Both the position numbers and the translations under genes were made by a program. From the NCBI GenBank assembly GCA_011391285.1, contig JAABQU010000044.1:1-47227 (forward strand): a stretch of DNA of 47,227 nt, written 5' to 3'. Under the pieces are notes generated by a model, which searched no databases, had not been told where the DNA came from, and saw only the letters and a list, made by a program, of their open reading frames with translations. Source of the stretch: Thiobacillus sp. GTDB lineage: Bacteria; Pseudomonadota; Gammaproteobacteria; Burkholderiales; Thiobacillaceae. Positions 7,298-15,979 of the stretch are shown here, piece by piece; position 1 is the stretch's first letter, and each line of letters opens with the position of its first letter.

Positions 7298-7807
7298 ATG
7301 GATACCAAAAAAATGGCCATCATCGCCACCAAGGGCACGCTGGATTGGGCTTATCCCCCGTTCATCCTGGCCTCCACAGCGGCCGCGCTGGGTTATGAAA
7401 CCCAGATTTTCTTCACCTTCTACGGCCTGCAACTGGTTCGCAAAGACCTGTCTGTCCTGAAAGTGAGCCCCCTGGGCAACCCCGGCATGCCGATGAAAAT
7501 GCCCTTTGGCCCCAAGTGGTTCAAGAGCATCAACTGGAACATGCCCAACGCCATCCAGGCCATCATCCCAGGCTATGAAAACGTGGCAACGGCCCTGATG
7601 AAGCAGACCATCGCCAACAACGGCGTGGCCACCATCCCCGACCTGCGGGAGCTGTGCCAGGAAGCCGAAGTCAAGTTCATTGCCTGCCAGATGACCGTCG
7701 AACTGTTCGGTTTCGAGCATTCCGATTTCATCGACGGCCTCGAATACGGCGGCGCAGCCACCTTCTTCGAATTCGCCGGCGAAACCGATATCTGCCTGTT
7801 CATTTAA
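7298..7807 (+). CDS. DsrE/DsrF-like sulfur-relay protein (DsrE2/DsrE3 type, soluble)
   Basis: A 169-residue protein of the DsrE/DsrF-like group, often annotated as peroxiredoxin-family. It opens with KKMAIIATKGTLDWAYPP, a strand-loop pattern of the family, and has the LAST-A-A-LG helix. Cysteines are C120, C130 (in FIACQMT) and C166 near the end; C130 aligns best with the family's conserved persulfide-binding position. The A. vinosum DsrE2 partner of TusA is membrane-bound, whereas no transmembrane segment is evident here, so a soluble DsrE2B/DsrE3-like subtype is more likely. It probably exchanges sulfur with TusA. ATG 7298 follows CAGGAGAG. It is separated from tusA by a strong hairpin terminator and is followed by another. 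Confidence 0.82.
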   Translation: MDTKKMAIIATKGTLDWAYPPFILASTAAALGYETQIFFTFYGLQLVRKDLSVLKVSPLGNPGMPMKMPFGPKWFKSINWNMPNAIQAIIPGYENVATALMKQTIANNGVATIPDLRELCQEAEVKFIACQMTVELFGFEHSDFIDGLEYGGAATFFEFAGETDICLFI

Positions 7808-7842
7808 AAAACAGCAACTGAACGCGTTCCTGCCGCAGGATG

Positions 7843-7876
7843 AAAATGAGCCGAATGAATTCGGCTCATTTTTTTT
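7843..7876 (+). terminator. Intrinsic terminator after the DsrE-like gene
   Basis: AAAATGAGCCGAA (7843-7855) pairs with TTCGGCTCATTTT around a TGAA loop and ends in T8 (7869-7876). It closes the sulfur-transfer genes 36 bases after the stop codon. Confidence 0.93.
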
Positions 7877-8018
7877 GTGACTTTTGTACCACACTCCGCC
7901 GGAATTGTTGCCCAAGAGCAATGCCGTTGCTTGTCTGCGCGCTATAGGGCGCGTACGCTTCAGGGCAAGCTATTAAACGAGCTTATGTGTAGTAATTTTG
8001 CAATCAGGAGACAACATA

Positions 8019-9272
8019 ATGAAGTTCACACGTGTATTCGCATTCATGGCACTGGCCGGTCTGGCTGGCAGCGCCTACGCTACCAACGGTTACTTTTCGC
8101 ACGGCTACGGCATGAAGTCGAAGGGCATGGCTGGCGTGTCCACCACCAATACGGAAGACGCTTTCTTCGGTGCGAACAACCCGGCTGCAGCCGCCTTTGT
8201 CGGCAACCGCATCGACCTGGGACTGGATCTGTTCAGCCCGATTCGTGAGGCTACGGCCACTGGCATGACTTCTTTCGCCAGCGCCGAAAGCGACGAAAAC
8301 TACCACCTGATCCCCGAATTCGGCTACAACCGGGTCGTTAACAACAACCTGGCGCTGGGTGTGACGGTGTATGGCAATGGTGGCATGAGCACGGACTACC
8401 CGGGTAACCCGACGTTTGGTGACACCAACATTCTTGGTGGTAGTGGCCATCTCGGCGTTAACCTCATGCAGTTGATTGTCGCCCCCACTGCTGCTTATAA
8501 AGTTAACCCCAATCATTCCATTGGCGTTTCGCCTCTCTTGGGCTACCAGCGTTTCACGGCATACGGTTTGCAGGCATTCGGCGGGATTTCCAGCGATGGC
8601 ACTAACCTGACCAACAATGGCTATGACCATGCTTTTGGTTTCGGCGTGCGCGTGGGCTACTTGGGCAAGATCACCCCGACCATCACCGTCGGTGCGGCGT
8701 ATTCGAGCAAGATGGATTTCGAGGAATTTGACCAGTACAGCGGCCTGTTTGCCGAGCAAGGCGACTTTGATATTCCCGAGAATTACAACCTCGGTGTGGC
8801 TTGGCAGGCGACCCCTCAGTTCAAGCTCGCACTGGATTATCAGCGCATCAATTACAGCGATATAGCTTCTGTGGCTAACCCTAGCATTGCTTGGGCCACG
8901 GGCGGCGCGATGGGTCTTGATAACGGTGCTGGGTTTGGCTGGGATGATGTGGACGTGTGGAAGCTGGGTATGGAATACAAATACAGCCCCAAGTTGACCC
9001 TGCGTGCTGGATATAGCATCAACGACAATCCGATCGATGGTGCCGATGCAGCAGAAGCCACTTTCAATATCTTGGCGCCTGCTGTGAATGAAAGCCATTT
9101 TACTTTGGGCTTCACCTACACCCTGGCATCTGGCAACGAGGTCACTATGGCCTATGCGCACGCGTTTGACAATGACGTAAGCGGCGCACGGCCTGTTCCT
9201 TTCGGCGGCGGTACGGACACGATCGAGATGTACCAGAACTCGCTGGGTATCCAGTACAGCTGGAAGATGTAA
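8019..9272 (+). CDS. FadL/TodX-type outer-membrane channel
   Basis: A 417-residue outer-membrane beta-barrel of the OMPP1/FadL/TodX family, which moves hydrophobic molecules across the outer membrane. The signal peptide MKFTRVFAFMALAGLAGSAYA is cleaved before TNGYF. The mature N-terminus (GYFSHGYGMKSKGMAGV, then NNPAAAAFVG) is the FadL hatch pattern, and many amphipathic strands follow, ending in IQYSWKM. ATG 8019 is chosen over an upstream in-frame ATG (7998) because of AGGAGA 8 bases before it. The gene stands alone between two terminators. Substrate is unknown; its position beside sulfur genes makes an apolar sulfur species an attractive but unproved guess beside fatty acids. Confidence 0.88.
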   Translation: MKFTRVFAFMALAGLAGSAYATNGYFSHGYGMKSKGMAGVSTTNTEDAFFGANNPAAAAFVGNRIDLGLDLFSPIREATATGMTSFASAESDENYHLIPEFGYNRVVNNNLALGVTVYGNGGMSTDYPGNPTFGDTNILGGSGHLGVNLMQLIVAPTAAYKVNPNHSIGVSPLLGYQRFTAYGLQAFGGISSDGTNLTNNGYDHAFGFGVRVGYLGKITPTITVGAAYSSKMDFEEFDQYSGLFAEQGDFDIPENYNLGVAWQATPQFKLALDYQRINYSDIASVANPSIAWATGGAMGLDNGAGFGWDDVDVWKLGMEYKYSPKLTLRAGYSINDNPIDGADAAEATFNILAPAVNESHFTLGFTYTLASGNEVTMAYAHAFDNDVSGARPVPFGGGTDTIEMYQNSLGIQYSWKM

Positions 9273-9298
9273 TTTTCAGCGGCACTTGGGCTGATTGG

Positions 9299-9329
9299 AA
9301 ACTGGGGTCTGATGACCCCGGTTTTTTTT
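9299..9329 (+). terminator. Intrinsic terminator after the FadL-like gene
   Basis: AACTGGGGTC (9299-9308) pairs with GACCCCGGTT through one G-T wobble, loop TGAT, and runs into a T8 tract. Confidence 0.9.
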
Positions 9330-9369
9330 GTGCGAGCTTGAATGGGGGTTGGCAGATCAGCCTGAGGGC

Positions 9370-9406
9370 AACAAAAAAGCGCGGCTGTTACCGCGCTTTT
9401 TTTGTT
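9370..9406 (-). terminator. valS: Terminator of valS, bidirectional in form
   Basis: AACAAAAAAGCGCGG (9370-9384), loop CTGTTA, then CCGCGC followed by T7 and GTT. The stem is flanked by an A-run on one side and a T-run on the other, so it can stop transcription from both strands. It lies 17 bases past the valS stop. Confidence 0.9.
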
Positions 9407-9422
9407 GCCGTTGCTATCGGGA

Positions 9423-12161
9423 TCAACCCAGCCGCGCGTGCTGTGCCTCCAGCTTTTGCAGCATGGCGGCAAAGTCGACCAGCCGCGCCTGTTCCTGTTG
9501 CACCACGGCGGCAGGCGCTTTGTCGACGAAGCTGGGGTTGGCGAGCTTGGCCTGTGCCTTGGCTATTTCGCCCTGGATGCGGGCGATTTCCTTGGCGAGG
9601 CGGGCGCGCTCGGCGTCCTTGTCGATTTCCACCACCAACATCATGCGCATGTCGCCGACCAGAGCGACCGGGGCGTCGGCTTCGGGTAACGCGGGCACGG
9701 CGCTGACTTCGCTGAGTTTGCCGAGCGCGACGATGTAGGGCGCCAGCGTGTTGATCACGCCGGCGTCGCCTTCGATCACCAGCGGCACGCGCTGGGCGGG
9801 CGACAGGCTCATTTCGCCGCGCAGGGTGCGGCAGGCGTTGACCAGTTCCTTCAGCAGATGGATCCGCGCGACGCTGTCGGGGTGGCGTTGCGCTCCATCG
9901 ACTTGCGGATAGGCGGCGAGCATGATGCTGTCGCCCGCCACGCCAGCCAGCGGCGCGACCTTCTGCCACAATTCCTCGGTGATGAAGGGGATGATGGGGT
10001 GGGCGAGGCGCAGCGTTGCTTCGAGCACCGTGGCCAGGGTGCGTCGGGTCGCGCGATGCTGCTCGGGCGTGCCGGTGTTCAACTGCACCTTGGCCAGTTC
10101 CAGGTACCAGTCGCAGTACTCGTCCCACACGAATTCGTAAACCGCGCGCGCGGCCTGGTCGAAGCGATAATCGGCGAAGGCTTCATGCACTTCGCCGACG
10201 GCCTGCTGCAGGCGCGCGGCGATCCAGCGATCGGCGTCCGAGAAGTCCATCGGCTGGCTGGCACCCTGGCCGCAGTCGTGGCCTTCCAGGTTCATCAGCG
10301 CGAAGCGGGTGGCGTTCCACAATTTATTGCAGAAGTTGCGGTAGCCTTCGGCGCGCTGCAGGTCAAACTTGATGTCGCGGCCGTGCGTGGCGAGGCTGGC
10401 GAATGTGAAGCGGAGTGCATCGGTGCCGTAGGCGGCGATGCCCTCGGGAAATTCGCGGCGGGTGCGCTTCTCGATGCTGGCGGCCTGCTTGGGGTTCATC
10501 AGCCCCTGGGTGCGTTTGGCGACCAGCTCGTCGACCGCGATGCCGTCGATGAGGTCGATCGGGTCGAGCACGTTGCCCTTCGACTTGCTCATCTTCTGGC
10601 CTTCGGAATCGCGAACCAGGCCGGTGACGTAGACCTCGCGGAACGGCACCTTGCCGGTGAAGTGCAGCGACATCATCACCATGCGGGCTACCCAGAAGAA
10701 GATGATGTCGAAGCCGGTGACCAGCACCGAGGTTGGCAGGTAGCGTTCGAGTTCCTTTGTCTGCTCGGGCCAGCCCAGCGTCGAGAAGGGCCACAGCGCG
10801 CTGGAGAACCAGGTGTCGAGCACGTCGTTGTCCTGGGTCAGTTCGCGGCCGCCGGCTTGTTTGCGGGCTTCTTCTTCAGAGTATGCGACGTAGAAATTGC
10901 CGTCAGCGTCGTACCACGCGGGGATGCGGTGGCCCCACCACAGCTGGCGCGAAACGCACCAGTCCTGGATGTTTTCCAGCCACTGGCGATAGGTCGTCGT
11001 CCAGTTCTCCGGCACGAACTTCAGATCGCCCGAATCGACTGCGGCGAGGCCCTGCTTGGCCAGGCCTTCCATGCTCATGAACCACTGGTCGGTGAGCATC
11101 GGCTCGATCACGGCGTGGGTGCGGTCGCCGCGCGGGATCATCAGCTTGTGCGGCTTCGCCGACACCAGGAGGCCCTTCTCCTGCAGCGCGTCAAGGAGCT
11201 TCTGGCGCGCGTCGTAGCGGTCCAGTCCCTGGTATTCGGTGGGGCACAACTCGTTCATCCTGGCGTCGAGCGTCAGCACGCTGATCGCCACCAGCTTGTG
11301 GCGCTGGCCCACCTGCCAGTCGTTGAAATCGTGCGCGGGGGTGATCTTGACCACGCCGGTGCCGAATTCACGGTCGACATAGTCGTCGGCGATGATGGGG
11401 ATGCTGCGCTCGGCGACCGGCAGTCGAACGTGCTTGCCGATGAGATGCTTGTAGCGCTCGTCCTCCGGATGCACCGCGACGGCGCTGTCGCCGAGCAGGG
11501 TCTCCGGGCGGGTGGTGGCGACGGTCAGGAAGCCTGTGCCGTCTTCAAGCGGGTAGTTGATCTCCCACATGAAGCCGTCTTCCTCGGCGCTGACGACTTC
11601 GAGGTCGGACACCGCCGTACCGAGGACCGGGTCCCAGTTCACCAATCGCTTGCCGCGGTAGATGAGCCCTTCGCGGTAGAGTCGCACGAACACTTCGGTA
11701 ACGGCCTTCGACAGGCCCTCGTCCATGGTGAAGCGCTCGCGGCTCCAGTTGGGGCTGGTGCCGAGGCGCCGCATCTGGCGGGTGATGGTGGAGCCGGAGT
11801 GCTCCTTCCAGTCCCAGACTTTTTCGAGGAATTTCTCGCGGCCGAGATCGTGGCGCGAGACGCCCTGCGCGTCAAGCTGGCGCTCCACCACGATCTGCGT
11901 CGCGATGCCGGCGTGGTCGGTGCCCGGCTGCCACAGCGTGTTGTCGCCCGCCATGCGGTGATAGCGGGTGAGGGCGTCCATCAGGGTGTGCTGAAAGGCG
12001 TGCCCCATATGCAGCGTGCCGGTGACGTTGGGTGGCGGCAGCATGATGCAGTAGGCGGGGGCGTCGGGAGAATCGCCGGCCTTGAAGTAGCCGGCGCTTT
12101 CCCACTGGGCGTACCAGCGTTTTTCGATATCAGCCGGTTCGAAGGATTTGGCGAGTTCCAT
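9423..12161 (-). CDS. valS: Valyl-tRNA synthetase
   Basis: A 912-residue class I aminoacyl-tRNA synthetase that charges tRNA-Val in the cytoplasm. The HIGH motif is HMGH at 51-54 inside [15 protein letters not shown], and KMSKS is at about 523-527 ([10 protein letters not shown]). The [10 protein letters not shown] segment belongs to the editing domain that removes mischarged threonine. The C-terminal 60 residues form the valine-specific coiled-coil arm, ending LEAQHARLG. Length is somewhat below E. coli ValS (951) and normal for betaproteobacteria. Minus-strand transcription probably continues from pepA, holC and the DUF2486-like gene. A long opposite-strand reading frame over it is only a GC-rich shadow. 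Confidence 0.98.
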   Translation of the reverse strand: MELAKSFEPADIEKRWYAQWESAGYFKAGDSPDAPAYCIMLPPPNVTGTLHMGHAFQHTLMDALTRYHRMAGDNTLWQPGTDHAGIATQIVVERQLDAQGVSRHDLGREKFLEKVWDWKEHSGSTITRQMRRLGTSPNWSRERFTMDEGLSKAVTEVFVRLYREGLIYRGKRLVNWDPVLGTAVSDLEVVSAEEDGFMWEINYPLEDGTGFLTVATTRPETLLGDSAVAVHPEDERYKHLIGKHVRLPVAERSIPIIADDYVDREFGTGVVKITPAHDFNDWQVGQRHKLVAISVLTLDARMNELCPTEYQGLDRYDARQKLLDALQEKGLLVSAKPHKLMIPRGDRTHAVIEPMLTDQWFMSMEGLAKQGLAAVDSGDLKFVPENWTTTYRQWLENIQDWCVSRQLWWGHRIPAWYDADGNFYVAYSEEEARKQAGGRELTQDNDVLDTWFSSALWPFSTLGWPEQTKELERYLPTSVLVTGFDIIFFWVARMVMMSLHFTGKVPFREVYVTGLVRDSEGQKMSKSKGNVLDPIDLIDGIAVDELVAKRTQGLMNPKQAASIEKRTRREFPEGIAAYGTDALRFTFASLATHGRDIKFDLQRAEGYRNFCNKLWNATRFALMNLEGHDCGQGASQPMDFSDADRWIAARLQQAVGEVHEAFADYRFDQAARAVYEFVWDEYCDWYLELAKVQLNTGTPEQHRATRRTLATVLEATLRLAHPIIPFITEELWQKVAPLAGVAGDSIMLAAYPQVDGAQRHPDSVARIHLLKELVNACRTLRGEMSLSPAQRVPLVIEGDAGVINTLAPYIVALGKLSEVSAVPALPEADAPVALVGDMRMMLVVEIDKDAERARLAKEIARIQGEIAKAQAKLANPSFVDKAPAAVVQQEQARLVDFAAMLQKLEAQHARLG

Positions 12162-12205
12162 GGCGTGCGCGCAAAGGGGTGATTATCCCAAAAAACCCTG
12201 GGACA

Positions 12206-12228
12206 CGTCCCGAAAAATCATCGGGACG
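12206..12228 (-). terminator. Hairpin between the DUF2486-like gene and valS
   Basis: On the minus strand CGTCCCGA pairs perfectly with TCGGGACG around a 7-base loop, and a T6 run follows about 10 bases later. The delayed T-run makes it a weak terminator or an attenuator in front of valS. Confidence 0.45.
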
Positions 12229-12254
12229 GGCCACAAAACAAGGCCGGATGCGGT

Positions 12255-12791
12255 TCAGGCCGACGGGTCGCGCGGCTGCTTGAGTTTTTCGGCGACGGCC
12301 TCGCGCACGATTTCGCGCACGTTTACGTCAAGTTGGGAGAGCAGGGTGGCGACGGTCTGGTCGAGGTTTCTTCGCAGTTCGGCGGCGACCTGCTTCTCCA
12401 TGACTTCGGACAGGCGGGGAGCCAGTTCGCTCATCAGTTGCTCGGCCAAGGTGTCGGTCACGACGGCAGGTACGGCAGCTGCGGGCGCTTCGGGTTCGCA
12501 GGGTGGTGAGGCGGGGGTGTCCACGGCCGCGGGTGGCTCAGTTTCGGCGGGCGCGGCCGTGGCCGTAACGGGCGCAGCCACAGTCATGGCGGGTGGCGCG
12601 GGTGGCGAGCCGCGCTCGATCACATCGGTCAGCACCGGCAGCCAGGCGCCGGCGGGCGGCGTGCGTTCGGGGGAAGGGTCGGATTCGGGCGCGGTAGCAA
12701 GATCGGAGGACTCGGCGCTGTCAGTCTCGTTGCCGCCGCGATGCTTTTTCAGCAGCGCGTCCATCTTGCTCAACATGGGACTGTCGCTCAT
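12255..12791 (-). CDS. DUF2486-like acidic protein of unknown function
   Basis: A 178-residue cytoplasmic protein without signal peptide or membrane segment. The N-terminal 25 residues (MLSKMDALLKKHRGG) and a short motif WLPVLTDVIERGS are the parts that look conserved; a Pro/Ala/Glu-rich linker covers roughly residues 55-110, and an amphipathic helical end (LSEVMEKQVAAELRRNLDQTVATLLSQLDVNVREIVREAV) may form a coiled coil. Betaproteobacteria often carry a DUF2486 gene between holC and valS, and position plus composition suggest the same here; I did not verify the family. It lies 9 bases after holC. Function unknown. Confidence 0.72.
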   Translation of the reverse strand: MSDSPMLSKMDALLKKHRGGNETDSAESSDLATAPESDPSPERTPPAGAWLPVLTDVIERGSPPAPPAMTVAAPVTATAAPAETEPPAAVDTPASPPCEPEAPAAAVPAVVTDTLAEQLMSELAPRLSEVMEKQVAAELRRNLDQTVATLLSQLDVNVREIVREAVAEKLKQPRDPSA

Positions 12792-12800
12792 CGAGGTCTC

Positions 12801-13229
12801 CTAGCCGGCGTGTTGGCGCAGGTCGTGGGTTTCCAGGGGGTAGCCGCGCGACTTGTAGAAGCGGTAGCGCTCGCGTCCCTGTTCGACGCCGGCTTCGTCC
12901 AGTCCGACGATTTCGACCAGACGTTCGAAGCGGGCAAAGGCGGGTGGTTGCCCGGAGTGCAGGTTGATCATGACGTCGGCGCTGCGCAGGGCGTCGGCGT
13001 CGGCTCCGATCAGCACCGGCGTTTCGCCGGCGAGTGCGTCGCTGTCGCGACAGTGGGGCACGAAACCGAGCGCGGGCGTCGTCCAGAGCAAGTGGTCGAT
13101 GGCGTCGGCTACTCCTGCGTCGGGCGCATAAATCATCACCTGCTTGCCTTGCCCGCACGCCTTGGCAGCGATGCGGCGGGCGACATCAAGCGGGTCGCCC
13201 GCAAAAGTGTAAAAGAGGACCTCGGTCAC
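12801..13229 (-). CDS. holC: DNA polymerase III chi subunit
   Basis: A 142-residue HolC, the clamp-loader accessory subunit that links the replisome to single-strand-binding protein. The N-terminus TEVLFYTFAGDPLDVARRIAAKA and the central MIYAPD...DHLLWTTPALGFVPH are typical. The start is GTG at 13229, which overlaps the pepA stop (GTGA); a longer open frame upstream lies inside pepA and is not real. The gene order pepA-holC-valS is common in proteobacteria and supports the call. The usual partner HolD is not in the window. Confidence 0.93.
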   Translation of the reverse strand: MTEVLFYTFAGDPLDVARRIAAKACGQGKQVMIYAPDAGVADAIDHLLWTTPALGFVPHCRDSDALAGETPVLIGADADALRSADVMINLHSGQPPAFARFERLVEIVGLDEAGVEQGRERYRFYKSRGYPLETHDLRQHAG

Positions 13230-14737
13230 TTTTGCGCGCGGTTTAGCAGGAAATGCACCAAGAGCGACACCGGGCGCCCGGTCGAGCCTTTTTCGCGGCC
13301 GCCTTTCCAGGCGGTGCCGGCGATGTCGAGGTGTGCCCAGTGGTATTTCTTGGCGAAGCGCGACAGGAAGCAGGCCGCGGTCACCGAGCCGGCCGGACGG
13401 CCGCCGATGTTGGCCATGTCGGCGAGGCTGCTCTTCAATTGATCCTGGTAGTCGTCCCACAAGGGCATGCGCCAGACGCGGTCCCAGGCGTGATCGGCGG
13501 CATGCTCGATCTCGCGTGCCAGCGGGTCGTGGTTGCTGTAGAGCGCGCTGGGGTGGGCGCCCAGCGCGATCACACAGGCGCCGGTGAGGGTGGCCAGGTC
13601 GACCACGGCGTCGGGCTCGAAGCGCTCGGCGTAGGTCAGCGCGTCGCACAGGATGAGACGGCCTTCGGCGTCGGTGTTGAGGATTTCGATGGTCTGCCCG
13701 GACATTGAAGTAACGATATCGCCCGGCTTGTTGGCGTTCGCGTCCGGCATGTTCTCGCAGGCGGGAATGAGGCCGACGACGTTGAGCGCCATACCCAGTT
13801 CGCCGATGGCGCGGAAGGCACCGATGACGGCGCCGCCGCCGCTCATGTCGTAGTTCATCTCATCCATCTCTCCGGGCGGCTTCAGTGAAATGCCGCCGGC
13901 GTCGAAGGTGACCGCCTTGCCAACCAGCACCACGGGCTTGCCGCCTTTTTTCCCGCCCTCATGCTTCAGCACGATGAAACGCGGCGGCTTGTCGCTGCCC
14001 TTGCCGACCGACAGGAAAGAACCCATGCCCAGTTTGTCGCAGGCGGCGTAATCGAGAATCTCGCAGCCGAAGCCGTGGGCTTTCGCGACCTTCTTTGCCT
14101 CGCTGGCCAGGTATTCCGGGGTGCAGATATTGGACGGCGTGTTGCCCAGATCCTTGGCGAGATGGATGCCGTGGGCGATGGCCAGCCCGCGTGCAAGTCC
14201 GAGTTCGCCGAACTTCAGTTCGCCGCGCCGCGAAACGGCGAAGGTGACGCGCTTGAGCGGCCGGCGTGCCTCCTCCGGCTTGCTCTTCATACGGTCGAAG
14301 CGGTAAAGCGCATCGTGGGCCGTGATCACCGCCTGCTCGATGTTCCAGGTGACGTCGCGCTTTTTCACCGGAATTTCGGACAGCGTGATGGCGGCTTCCA
14401 TCGAGCCGGTGTCGCGCAGGGTTTTGACGGCACAGGCAATGGCATCGCGGTAGGCTTTTTCGTGGAAGTCGCGCTCCTTGCCAAGACCGATCAGCAATAC
14501 GCGGTCGGCCAGGATGTTGGGCACCTTGTGCAGCAGCAGCGTGCTGCCGGACTTGCCTTCCATGTCGCCGCCGCGCAGGATCTCGGACAGGTAGCCGTCG
14601 CTGGCGCGGTCGATGTCGATGGCGGGTCCCGACAGCTTGCGGCTTTCGAACACGCCGACGACCACGCAAGCGGTGCGCTGCTTTTCGGGGGCGCCGCTTT
14701 TTATGCTAAATTCGAGTTCGATTTCCTTGTTTTCCAT
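13226..14737 (-). CDS. pepA: Leucyl aminopeptidase
   Basis: A 503-residue M17 cytosolic aminopeptidase, the same length as E. coli PepA. The C-terminal catalytic domain has the di-metal signature NTDAEGRL and upstream metal-binding GKAVTFDAGGISLKP and YDMSGGGAV. The N-terminal macro-like domain starts MENKEIELEFSI. ATG 14737 is chosen because residues before it in the longer open frame are unrelated to the family. PepA removes N-terminal amino acids from peptides, and in E. coli it also binds DNA in Xer recombination and pyrimidine regulation. It is transcribed divergently from lptF, which is usual. Confidence 0.97.
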   Translation of the reverse strand: MENKEIELEFSIKSGAPEKQRTACVVVGVFESRKLSGPAIDIDRASDGYLSEILRGGDMEGKSGSTLLLHKVPNILADRVLLIGLGKERDFHEKAYRDAIACAVKTLRDTGSMEAAITLSEIPVKKRDVTWNIEQAVITAHDALYRFDRMKSKPEEARRPLKRVTFAVSRRGELKFGELGLARGLAIAHGIHLAKDLGNTPSNICTPEYLASEAKKVAKAHGFGCEILDYAACDKLGMGSFLSVGKGSDKPPRFIVLKHEGGKKGGKPVVLVGKAVTFDAGGISLKPPGEMDEMNYDMSGGGAVIGAFRAIGELGMALNVVGLIPACENMPDANANKPGDIVTSMSGQTIEILNTDAEGRLILCDALTYAERFEPDAVVDLATLTGACVIALGAHPSALYSNHDPLAREIEHAADHAWDRVWRMPLWDDYQDQLKSSLADMANIGGRPAGSVTAACFLSRFAKKYHWAHLDIAGTAWKGGREKGSTGRPVSLLVHFLLNRAQK

Positions 14738-14899
14738 GTCTGTGCTCAAAAAAATACAATTTGCCCCTGCGTCCCCTTCAGGCGGAGCCCGTCGGAGGGT
14801 CGCGCCGACAAGCGGCGTTGTCATGGGGGCGATTATTGGCGCGGGCGCGGTGGAATGTCAAAAGTCCGTTTGTTGCGCGAACGGTTTCCGGATTGATCC

Positions 14900-15979
14900 A
14901 TGCTCTATCGCCGTGCGCTGACCCGCGAGATGGGCCTCACGACCGGCGCCGTGCTGACGGTGCTGATCGCCATCTCGCTGGTGGTGCTGTTCATCCGCCT
15001 GCTTGGGGACGTGGCGCGTGGCGAACTTGCCAACGAGGCGGTGTTGGCTTTTCTGGGATTCTCGCTGCTGCACTTTTTACCGGTGCTGATGACGATCGCG
15101 CTGTTTGCCGGCGTATTGCTGCCTATGTCGCGCATGTGGCGAGACAGCGAAATGGTCATCTGGTTCAATGCCGGCGTGTCGCTCATGCAATGGATGCGAC
15201 CGGTTCTGACCTTTGCCGGACCGTTTTCCCTGGTGATCCTGCTGCTGACCGGGGTGATCAACCCATGGATGCAGATCAAGAAAAACGAGTATCGCCAGGA
15301 CCTGAAAAGTCGCAGCGAAAGTTCACTCATCGCCCCCGGCCTGTTCGCCGAATCCGGCTCCAGCCAGCGCGTCTATTATGTCGAATCGCTCAACCCGCTG
15401 ACCGGGATCGTGCGCAACGTCTTCATGCAGTCGATCATTGACGGCCAACTCGGGCTGGTGGTCGCGCGTGAGGGCAATCACACCGAATTGCCCGATGGCT
15501 CGCGGTATCTGGTGTTCAAGGATGGCCGCCGTTACGAAGGTGCGCCTGGTCAACTCGACTATCGCATCGTGCAGTTCGAGCGTTACTGGATGCGGCTCGA
15601 TCCTGTAGCCACGGTCGAGAAGGTGACCGGCATCCGCCAGGCGTCGATCAACGAATTGCTGGCTGATGCGGCACCGCCGGCACGCGCCGAGCTGCTATGG
15701 CGGCTCGGCGTACCGGTTTCCGCGCTGATCCTTGCCGTCATGGCGATTCCACTGAGTTACGTCAACACGCGCGCGCGACGCTCTTACGGGCTGGTGATCG
15801 CGCTGCTGGTTTATTTCGTCTACAACAACCTGCTGTCACTGTCGCAGGCCTGGGTGGCGCAGGCCAAGCTCAATCCTTGGGCGGGAATGGTGTCGGCACA
15901 TCTGCTGATGCTGCTCGCCTTGGCCGCCCTGTTCTACCTGCGCAACCGGAAATTCGCAGTGCGCAGGAGGCGCGCATGA
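14900..15979 (+). CDS. lptF: LptF, lipopolysaccharide ABC transporter permease
   Basis: A 359-residue inner-membrane permease of the LptB2FG complex that extracts lipopolysaccharide from the inner membrane. It begins MLYRRALTREM, followed by three membrane helices (around 15-35, 50-75, 98-118), a periplasmic beta-jellyroll domain (about 125-265), and three more helices near the C-terminus. The short basic end RKFAVRRRRA is cytoplasmic. Its stop overlaps the lptG start (ATGA), indicating translational coupling. The 162-base divergent region with pepA holds the start signals for both, but I see no convincing promoter. Confidence 0.96.
   Translation: MLYRRALTREMGLTTGAVLTVLIAISLVVLFIRLLGDVARGELANEAVLAFLGFSLLHFLPVLMTIALFAGVLLPMSRMWRDSEMVIWFNAGVSLMQWMRPVLTFAGPFSLVILLLTGVINPWMQIKKNEYRQDLKSRSESSLIAPGLFAESGSSQRVYYVESLNPLTGIVRNVFMQSIIDGQLGLVVAREGNHTELPDGSRYLVFKDGRRYEGAPGQLDYRIVQFERYWMRLDPVATVEKVTGIRQASINELLADAAPPARAELLWRLGVPVSALILAVMAIPLSYVNTRARRSYGLVIALLVYFVYNNLLSLSQAWVAQAKLNPWAGMVSAHLLMLLALAALFYLRNRKFAVRRRRA

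Noticed and set aside
9858..12182. 774-residue open frame on the plus strand opposite valS
   Set aside because: Antisense shadow of a certain valS; no family features and low-complexity composition.
13230..13649. N-terminal extension of holC in a 282-residue open frame
   Set aside because: The extra residues lie inside pepA and are unlike HolC; GTG 13229 gives the normal length and a GTGA overlap.
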